Shown here: positions 49,414 to 54,601 of the stretch, piece after piece | Layout: the number at the start of each line of letters is the position of its first letter | Position numbering within the stretch: the stretch's first letter is position 1 | Assembly (NCBI GenBank): GCA_003240735.1 | Contig: QFNE01000019.1 | Coordinates: 1-54,601, forward strand | Direction: 5' to 3' | Length of the DNA stretch: 54,601 nucleotides | Source: Paracoccus denitrificans | GTDB lineage: Bacteria > Pseudomonadota > Alphaproteobacteria > Rhodobacterales > Rhodobacteraceae | Translations under genes and position numbers: made by a program | The notes under the pieces: generated by a model | Databases searched by the model: none | Told to the model about the DNA's origin: nothing | What the model saw: only the letters and a program-made list of their open reading frames with translations

Positions 49414-50125
49414 CCTTTCCAAGACGGTCCTGAACCATCCCGCTCAGGCGCGCCAACCCCGCCGCCAAGGCGCGGCCTTCGGAATGATCGCGGGCCAGCG
49501 CATCAGCCGCATCCGCCAACGGGGTGTCATGCGAGGACCGGGCGACACCGGCAAGGAAGTTGACGATATAGTCGATGCCACCTGCCGTGTCCGCGGCGGC
49601 CAGTGTCTGGGCGACCAGCGTCAGATCATCGCGAAGCGATGCGTCGTCCGGCACGATACGGTCGTCGGGCAGCAGGCGCAGTCCCTTTTTGCGGGCAGCC
49701 GGGGGAAGCGCGGCGAGGATCGTCTGCTGGAACACCGCCAGACTTTCGATGGGTTTCGCCAGAAAGCCGTGCGCCCCTGCGGCGATTGCGCTGTCGCGAT
49801 TTCCGTCATCCCCCGACATGCCCAGAATGACCGGCACGCTGGGACGCAGGTCTGCCACCGCGCGGATCAATGTCGTCCCACTTCCGTCAGGCAGTCCGAC
49901 ATCTACAATCACCACCGCGGGGCGATAGGTGCGCAGGTGCCTGTGGGCCGATTGCAGGTTTTCGGCGCGACGGATGCGCGCCCCGGACCGAAGGCACAAG
50001 AGCCGCACCGCCTCTGACGCAAAGCGCGAATCCTCGACCACCAGCACGGTCAGACCGGCCAACGGGCGGCCGGGCAGCTGGGCATGCCAAAGCGGCGTGG
50101 CTGCGTTTGCGAAATCGTCCGGCAT
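49400..50125 (-). CDS. CheY-like response regulator with C-terminal helical region
   Basis: A 241-residue protein. The receiver domain runs from about residue 22 to 140: acidic pair Glu31/Asp32, phosphorylation site Asp75 (VVIVDVGLPDG), the GMSGDDG turn with conserved Ser, and Lys124 (FLAKPIE). The C-terminal 95 residues are helical with no helix-turn-helix that I recognise; Asp/Arg/Ala-rich, with a possible Hpt-like or dimerisation role. No histidine kinase gene is in the window, so it is an orphan. The ATG at 50125 has a GGTGGAA site. It diverges from the DUF1467 gene. Confidence 0.82.
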   Translation of the reverse strand: MPDDFANAATPLWHAQLPGRPLAGLTVLVVEDSRFASEAVRLLCLRSGARIRRAENLQSAHRHLRTYRPAVVIVDVGLPDGSGTTLIRAVADLRPSVPVILGMSGDDGNRDSAIAAGAHGFLAKPIESLAVFQQTILAALPPAARKKGLRLLPDDRIVPDDASLRDDLTLVAQTLAAADTAGGIDYIVNFLAGVARSSHDTPLADAADALARDHSEGRALAAGLARLSGMVQDRLGKVSAG

Positions 50126-50259
50126 CTGTTCCACCCCGCATCTGGGAATCACCTGTTTGGGTGAACCTAGCGGTAGCTTCGCTAAGCGATGGTTAACGCG
50201 GTCTTTCAAGCCCGCGGCTGAAGCTTTAGGGTGCCAACACGGAAACCAAAGGAAATCCG

Positions 50260-50529
50260 ATGTCCCTGACCGGCGGAATCGTTCTTTATGTGTCGCTCTG
50301 GTTTCTGGTGATGTTTGTTCTGCTGCCGATTGGGCAGCAAAGTCAGGCGGATGCGGGCGAAATCGTGCCCGGCACGCACGCAGGCGCACCGCATGAACCA
50401 CAGCTGAAACGCAAGGCGCTGTGGTGCACGGCCATTACGACCGTGCTTTTTCTAGGTCTGGTGTGGTTCATCTTTTCGGGGATCATCACCCGGGATGACA
50501 TCATGAACTTCGGACGCTTCGACCGTTAA
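50260..50529 (+). CDS. DUF1467 family small membrane protein
   Basis: An 89-residue protein with two membrane helices (about residues 5-26 and 54-76) linked by a loop rich in Asp, His and Pro. The start SLTGGIVLYVSLWFLVMFVL and LPIGQQSQADAG are typical of the alphaproteobacterial DUF1467 family, of unknown function. Its last 29 bases overlap the end of the converging EI24 gene. Confidence 0.85.
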   Translation: MSLTGGIVLYVSLWFLVMFVLLPIGQQSQADAGEIVPGTHAGAPHEPQLKRKALWCTAITTVLFLGLVWFIFSGIITRDDIMNFGRFDR

Positions 50530-51205
50530 GCTGGTGGAACAGGTGAGTGAACGCCGCCGCCGCAAAGACGGGGATCACGATATTCAGGACCGGGACGGTC
50601 AGCAAAAGTGCGATCAACACCCCGGTGGTGATGATCGCGACCGGATTGTCCCGCCGCAGTTCTGATGTCGCCCGGACGCTGACATGGCGGCGCGCGGCCA
50701 GTGAAAAGAACTCTCGTCCCAGAAGCCAGCCGTTCGCCGCGTAGAACAGGATCGGCGCGACCGGACCAAGGATTGGCGTCAGGATCAGCAGCGCGATGGC
50801 CGTCACGACGACCGCCGCAGTCACCGCCAGCGCGTCCATCAGCGAATCCCAAAGATCAAGGCTTCGGCCCGGACGACCGGGATAATGAATATCCTCCACC
50901 GTCTGGGCGACACGCTCGGTAAACAGACCCGCGAAGAATGCCGCGACCGGCGCCATCAGGAAAACGCCCATGACCGGAAACAGCGCCAGTGACCCCCAGG
51001 ATAGCGCGTGGCCGAAAGGCACGTCGCCCACCCATGGCAACGTCAGATGATCAGGGCCAAAGCGCCACAGCAGCCAGAAGACCAACGCTTGAAGGGCCAG
51101 AAACAGACCGATGGTCAAGGCGATACCCGTCAGGACCACGCCGAAGATGCGCGGTCGGGGAAGGTCGGCCAACGCGAGGCCGAGGGCGCGCAATGCCTGG
51201 ATCAC
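50501..51205 (-). CDS. EI24 domain (CysZ-like) membrane protein
   Basis: A 234-residue protein with about four to six membrane segments and the EI24/CysZ arrangement: VEDIHYPGRPGRSLDLWDSL, APILFYAANGWLLGREFFSL, then the C-terminal helices. CysZ proteins are proton-coupled sulfate transporters; many EI24 members have no known substrate. The GREFF-like segment after helix 4 is a family landmark. Its start overlaps the nitroreductase stop by 4 bases, so they are one transcript. Confidence 0.87.
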   Translation of the reverse strand: MIQALRALGLALADLPRPRIFGVVLTGIALTIGLFLALQALVFWLLWRFGPDHLTLPWVGDVPFGHALSWGSLALFPVMGVFLMAPVAAFFAGLFTERVAQTVEDIHYPGRPGRSLDLWDSLMDALAVTAAVVVTAIALLILTPILGPVAPILFYAANGWLLGREFFSLAARRHVSVRATSELRRDNPVAIITTGVLIALLLTVPVLNIVIPVFAAAAFTHLFHQLNGRSVRSS

Positions 51206-51768
51206 GGCAGGAATGTCGTCTTTGTCGAGATGTCGGGCCGGGGACGATCCGGCACGGGCGTCGCGCCCGGCGTTCCGATATGGATCAGCCCGACGAGCTT
51301 TTCATTCTCTGCCAGCCCAAGATGCTGCTGTGCGAAGGCGCCCTTGGTGGCAGGCCCGCTCAGCCAGCTTGCACCGTAACCGGCCGCCAGGGCCGCATTG
51401 ACCAGCGAAAGGCATACGGCACCGGCAGAGAGGTTCTGCTCCCAGGCGGGCACCTTGTGTTCGATAGGGGCAGACACGACCCCCACAATGACAGGTGAGG
51501 CAAAGGCGCTTGCCGCCTTGTCGGCATCAGCCTGCATCCCGCCGTTCGTCAGCACGAACTGCGCCAAGATGGGGGCCAGTCGATTAAGCGTCGCGCGTTC
51601 CAGAACGACAAAGCGCCACGGTTCGATCTTGCCGTGATCGGGGACGCGGGCGGCAAGGGTCAGCATGTCCATCAGCTCTGCCCGGTCCGGGGCCGGGCCT
51701 GTCAGCGTCTTCGGGGGATGCGATCTGCGCGTGCGCAGGAAATCGGTGGCGGCTGCATTCTGGGGCAA
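51202..51768 (-). CDS. Nitroreductase family protein (YdjA-like)
   Basis: A 188-residue FMN-dependent nitroreductase. The N-terminal FMN site is FLRTRRSHPPKTL, then the short-form helix ending in AARVPDHGKIEPWRFVVL, which is the YdjA/Gn-type signature. The C-terminal part has GYGASWLSGPATKG and VGLIHIGTP. The enzyme reduces nitro or quinone compounds using NAD(P)H; the natural substrate is unknown. It overlaps the EI24 gene by 4 bases. A small acidic gene lies 57 bases upstream on the same strand. Confidence 0.9.
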   Translation of the reverse strand: MPQNAAATDFLRTRRSHPPKTLTGPAPDRAELMDMLTLAARVPDHGKIEPWRFVVLERATLNRLAPILAQFVLTNGGMQADADKAASAFASPVIVGVVSAPIEHKVPAWEQNLSAGAVCLSLVNAALAAGYGASWLSGPATKGAFAQQHLGLAENEKLVGLIHIGTPGATPVPDRPRPDISTKTTFLP

Positions 51769-51825
51769 AGTCGTTCGTCCTTGTTTGGTCGCGGTCGTGG
51801 TGCGACACAGATGGGCACGCGGCCC

Positions 51826-52062
51826 CTAGCGATCCAGTCGATAGCTGCCTTCCGGCAGGTTCAGTGCCGCGCGCAGTTCGTCAAGCTGGCGCAGCGAAAA
51901 CACGACCAGCATCGTCTCACCATCGTCATCTTCCTGCTCGACCACCACGCGGTCGTCGAAGGTCGTGATGATGATATCGGGACTCAGTTGACTCCCGGTT
52001 CCACCCCCCTCGTCGATCAGTGTGATGACAGAGGCGTCAAATTCATGTTCGACTGTAAACAT
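51826..52062 (-). CDS. Small acidic conserved protein
   Basis: A 78-residue acidic protein with no signal peptide or membrane segment: it opens FTVEHEFDASVITLIDEGGG, has IIITTFDDRVVVEQEDDDGE, and ends with a helix (LRQLDELRAALNLPEGSYRL). The pattern suggests a small beta-rich domain with a final helix. I have seen similar proteins in Rhodobacterales but know no function. The ATG at 52062 has GGGGAA upstream. It is on the same strand as the nitroreductase and may be transcribed with it. Confidence 0.72.
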   Translation of the reverse strand: MFTVEHEFDASVITLIDEGGGTGSQLSPDIIITTFDDRVVVEQEDDDGETMLVVFSLRQLDELRAALNLPEGSYRLDR

Positions 52063-52206
52063 CGAAATTCCCCGAAGGTTGGCCGGATGAGTTGCACGCG
52101 CGAAACAATCGCGTGAACCTTTCATAGGGGCAAGCGGCGAGCATAGCGCATGTCGTAGCGGTTCTATAACGTCGCGCCAAAGCGGTTGCGACGACAAGGG
52201 GTTATC

Positions 52207-53004
52207 ATGCAACGGGTTGTCTTGCAGCAGGGTATTTTCCGACGGGCCGCGCGCATCGTGGCGGGGCTTGGGCTGGTGGCGTTGGTCGCCGCCTGTGCGG
52301 ATCCGGCCAACCCGACCGGCAAAACCGGGCAGGCCGCCGACCCGGTCGCGGTCATCACCACGCCCAAACGGGCGGAGAATGTACCTAACACCGCCCAGGG
52401 TGCGGCTCGCAATTTCATCACCGTGATCACCGCAATGGAGCCTGCGGTCGAGCGTGAATGTCTGCAGCGCCGGCAGGGCCCGATCAACTGCGACTTTCAG
52501 TTCGTCGTGGATGATCGCCCCGGGCAAGAGCCGAACGCGTTCCAGACGCTGGACAACAACGGCCGTCCGATCATCGGGTTCACGCTGTCGTTGCTGGCCG
52601 CGGCACGGAACGCGGATGAATTGGCGTTCGTCGTCGGGCACGAGGCGTCGCACCATATCCTGAACCACATCTCGCAAAAGACGTCGGCGGCGCAGGCGGG
52701 TGCAGCGATCCTGACTGGTCTTGCGGCGGCGAGCGGCGGCGACCCGGCCTCGATCCGCGCGGCACAACGGTTCGGGGCGCAGTTCGGGGCGCAGTATTAC
52801 TCCAAGGACTGGGAACTGCAGGCTGACTATCTGGGCGCGATCATCACTGCCAACGCGGGCTATGACCCCATAAACGGAGCGCGCTTCTTTGAACGTGTGC
52901 CGGATCCGGGCAACAAGATCCTCGGCTCTCACCCTTCGCGCAAGCAGCGGCAGGACACCGTCGCGCGCGCAATCGGTGACCTGCGCAGCGGTCGCATTCA
53001 GTAA
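52207..53004 (+). CDS. M48 family zinc metalloprotease lipoprotein
   Basis: A 265-residue lipoprotein (lipobox LVAAC, Cys30). The zinc motif HEASH is at 145-149 (VVGHEASHHILNHI), and the third ligand is Glu203 in ELQADYLG. Both are typical of the M48 peptidases related to BepA/LoiP, which act on outer-membrane protein quality control. The C-terminal part has HPSRKQRQDT, a family landmark. It is divergent from the small acidic gene. AAGGGG precedes the ATG at 52207. The short C-terminal part shows no TPR repeats, so it resembles LoiP more than BepA. Confidence 0.92.
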   Translation: MQRVVLQQGIFRRAARIVAGLGLVALVAACADPANPTGKTGQAADPVAVITTPKRAENVPNTAQGAARNFITVITAMEPAVERECLQRRQGPINCDFQFVVDDRPGQEPNAFQTLDNNGRPIIGFTLSLLAAARNADELAFVVGHEASHHILNHISQKTSAAQAGAAILTGLAAASGGDPASIRAAQRFGAQFGAQYYSKDWELQADYLGAIITANAGYDPINGARFFERVPDPGNKILGSHPSRKQRQDTVARAIGDLRSGRIQ

Positions 53005-53181
53005 AACCGCGCCCATATCTGTCAGGTTATGGGCGGCTGGTGATTTATCATGCCGGCGGTTCAGAATCCATTTTGCGGGCGGTCAACGGCGGAGTATCTG
53101 CACGATTAAGGGAAAGGCGCCGTGCGCCGCACGTGTCGAGTGGAGGCTCGACCTGTTCCCGATGCAGGGAAGGAGAGTTCC

Positions 53182-54447
53182 GTGACACAAACACTAAGCA
53201 GGCCCGCCGCTGCCCGCACCGTTCTGATCCTTTGCTGGATCGCGGTGGTGCTGGACGGGTTCGATCTGGTCGTCCTTGGGGCGTTGATCCCGACGCTGAC
53301 TGGCGGCGATAACCCGTGGATGACGGCGCCCCAGGCCACGTTCGTTTCGACGATCAGCCTCATCGGCATGACGCTGGGCGCACTGTCCATCGGGCTTGCG
53401 ACCGACTGGCTGGGTCGGCGCAAGATCATGATCTGGGCGGTCTTCGCGTTCTCGCTGATGACGCTCGCGTGCGCATTTGCCCAGAACCATGTGCAGCTGG
53501 GCGTCTTCCGCTTTCTGGCCGGGTTCGGTCTGGGTGGCTGTCTGCCGACCGCGATCGCGATGGTGACCGAGTTTTCGAACGGACGTGCGGGCAAGGCGTC
53601 GACGACCGTGATGACAGGCTATCACGTTGGCGCTGTCGCCACGGCGCTGTTGGGTCTGATCATTCTGCCGCATTTCAACTGGCATGCGATGTTCATCACG
53701 GGCGCAGTCCCGGGGTTCATCCTCGCGCCGATCATGATGCGCTATCTACCCGAATCCCCCGCCTTCCTGATCGCTAGCGGTCGCCGCGCCGAGGCCGAAA
53801 AGATCGCCGCAGAATACGGTCTGATTCTGCCCGACGCCCCCCCGGTTCAGGAGGAGAGGGCATCGCTGGGCGCGTTGTTTCGCGGCCAGTTCCTGCGCAA
53901 TTCGGTGGCGATCTGCGTGACATCGTTCATGGGGCTGCTGCTGGTCTATGCGTTGAACACGTGGCTGCCCAAGCTGATGGTGGCCGCAGGTTATGGTCTG
54001 ACCGGTGGTCTGTGGTTGCTGCTGCTGCTGAACGCAGGTGCGATTGCCGGGCTGTTGGTCGCGGGGCAGGTCGGAGACCGCGTGGGGCTGAAGCCCGCGG
54101 CCGTAGGCTGGTTTACGGCAGGTGCCGTCCTTCTGGCCATTTTGTCGATCAAGATGCCGTCGGTCGTTCTTTATCCGATGGTGTTCCTGACCGGCTGCTT
54201 TGTCTTTTCGGCGCAGGTTCTGGTCTATGCCTATGTGGCGTCGAACTACCCCCCCGGGGTGCGCGCGACGGCATTGGGTGTCGCCGCAGGTGTGGGCCGT
54301 CTGGGCGCAATTGCGGGTCCGTTGCTTGGTGGTTGGCTCGTGTCAGCCGGGATCGGGCATCCGTGGGGCTTCTATGTCTTTGCGGTGGTTGGCCTTCTGG
54401 GTGCAATCGCGCTGGCCCAATCGCAGGTGTTCCGCCAGCGGGTCTGA
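53182..54447 (+). CDS. MFS transporter, aromatic acid:H+ symporter (AAHS) type
   Basis: A 421-residue protein with 12 predicted membrane helices. The N-terminal LDGFDLVVLGALIPTL (Asp25, Asp28) is the AAHS signature, GLATDWLGRRKIMI is the MFS loop 2-3 motif, and LPESPAFL appears after helix 6. Relatives such as PcaK and BenK take up 4-hydroxybenzoate, protocatechuate or benzoate with protons. No aromatic degradation genes lie next to it, so the substrate is open. The GTG at 53182 is chosen because AAGGAGA precedes it; an earlier in-frame GTG at 53122 has no ribosome site. Confidence 0.9.
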   Translation: MTQTLSRPAAARTVLILCWIAVVLDGFDLVVLGALIPTLTGGDNPWMTAPQATFVSTISLIGMTLGALSIGLATDWLGRRKIMIWAVFAFSLMTLACAFAQNHVQLGVFRFLAGFGLGGCLPTAIAMVTEFSNGRAGKASTTVMTGYHVGAVATALLGLIILPHFNWHAMFITGAVPGFILAPIMMRYLPESPAFLIASGRRAEAEKIAAEYGLILPDAPPVQEERASLGALFRGQFLRNSVAICVTSFMGLLLVYALNTWLPKLMVAAGYGLTGGLWLLLLLNAGAIAGLLVAGQVGDRVGLKPAAVGWFTAGAVLLAILSIKMPSVVLYPMVFLTGCFVFSAQVLVYAYVASNYPPGVRATALGVAAGVGRLGAIAGPLLGGWLVSAGIGHPWGFYVFAVVGLLGAIALAQSQVFRQRV

Positions 54448-54460
54448 CGAAACCGATCGC

Positions 54461-54486
54461 GGCGCGTCCTTACCTAAGGACGCGCC
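54461..54486. terminator. Perfect 12-bp inverted repeat between converging genes
   Basis: GGCGCGTCCTTA (54461-54472) and TAAGGACGCGCC (54475-54486) form a 12-bp stem with a 2-base loop as written. It lies 13 bases past the MFS stop and includes the TAA of the gene entering from the right. It can act as a bidirectional terminator or a protein site; no T-tract follows. Confidence 0.6.
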
Positions 54487-54601
54487 GCAGTCCCTCCTGC
54501 ACCTTGCGAAGTGCGGCAAGATACATCTCGACAAGATCGCCCGGTTCGGACTGAACCGCCGCGACGCCGGTGTTCAGCGCCGCCACAACCCGCCCTTGGG
54601 C
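54470..54601 (-). CDS. Partial unknown protein, C-terminal 43 residues
   Basis: A minus-strand frame enters from the right edge and ends with TAA at 54472-54470. The visible end is helical and amphipathic (VVAALNTGVAAVQSEPGDLV, then EMYLAALRKVQEGLRRVLR in parts) with a basic terminus. No family can be assigned from this fragment. Its stop codon lies within the perfect inverted repeat at 54461-54486. Confidence 0.55.
   Translation of the reverse strand, partial: AQGRVVAALNTGVAAVQSEPGDLVEMYLAALRKVQEGLRRVLR

Noticed and set aside
1..54601. CRISPR arrays, insertion sequences, prophage, toxin-antitoxin or restriction genes
   Set aside because: No array of regular direct repeats of 25-40 bases, no transposase, integrase, phage or defence protein was recognised. 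The only repeated elements are those listed.

Overview
The window looks like an ordinary chromosomal segment of a marine-type alphaproteobacterium of the order Rhodobacterales (Roseobacter/Paracoccaceae group). The evidence is the high GC content with strong third-position bias, the gene set (GatB with a nondiscriminating-type AspRS, short HisG with HisZ, CobS/CobT cobaltochelatase subunits, DUF1467, DUF2171, GlpX), and a compact SAM/SAH riboswitch in front of metK, a class known almost only from Rhodobacterales. I cannot resolve the genus. I see no insertion sequence, prophage, integrase, CRISPR array or rRNA. One tRNA gene, tRNA-Glu(UUC), is present.

Layout. 0-3.1 kb, minus strand: a partial gene at the left edge, oligoendopeptidase F and a SIMPL-domain secreted protein. 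3.3-6.6 kb: a 1,099-residue Ala/Pro-rich single-pass membrane protein that resembles a GspL/PilM-like N-terminus joined to a PilP/GspC-like C-terminus. 6.6-11.2 kb: an SLT-type lipoprotein, gatB, a repeat-bearing intergenic region, a DUF4177 protein, a VOC protein, and two tandem small secreted paralogues. 11.2-16.7 kb: slyX, the overlapping hisS-hisZ-hisG operon, two small proteins and ftsY. 16.8-21.8 kb: a cupin/dehydrogenase pair, a penicillin-acylase-family protein and two cyclophilins. 22-27.7 kb: pgk, class I fba, tRNA-Glu, recJ and glpX, a concentration of central-carbon genes. 27.7-32.3 kb: a ceramidase-like protein, bolA, a DnaJ-domain protein, the riboswitch with metK, and lnt. 32.2-40.4 kb: a DEAD-box helicase with a long charged tail, cobS with a transglutaminase, an FMN reductase/HxlR divergent pair, a hydroxyacyl-CoA-type dehydrogenase and cobT. 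40.5-54.6 kb: patatin lipoprotein, Xaa-Pro aminopeptidase, FAD-linked oxidase, GH25 lysozyme with CPBP protease, aspS, GNAT, a response-regulator-like protein, DUF1467, EI24, nitroreductase, a small acidic protein, an M48 lipoprotein, an aromatic-acid-type MFS transporter and a partial gene at the right edge.

How the genes fit together. GatB and AspRS belong to the indirect route to Asn-tRNA and Gln-tRNA, and the tRNA-Glu in the window is a substrate of the same system. HisZ and the short HisG form one enzyme. Pgk, class I Fba and GlpX serve glycolysis, gluconeogenesis and the Calvin-type sugar phosphate pool. Several lipoproteins and envelope enzymes (SLT-like, GH25, patatin, M48, CPBP, Lnt, SIMPL) give a cell-envelope theme.

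The most notable observations are: the giant GspL/PilP-like fusion with repeated basic RPxxxP motifs; the tandem small secreted proteins whose 5' halves are almost identical in DNA while the 3' halves have diverged; three CATGCAC repeats at exact 11-bp spacing in the gap after gatB; a 25-bp palindromic intergenic element present twice; and two hydrolase-family proteins with altered catalytic motifs (Gln in place of the SLT Glu, and a disturbed nucleophile motif in the penicillin acylase). No convincing new multi-gene defence or mobile system was found.
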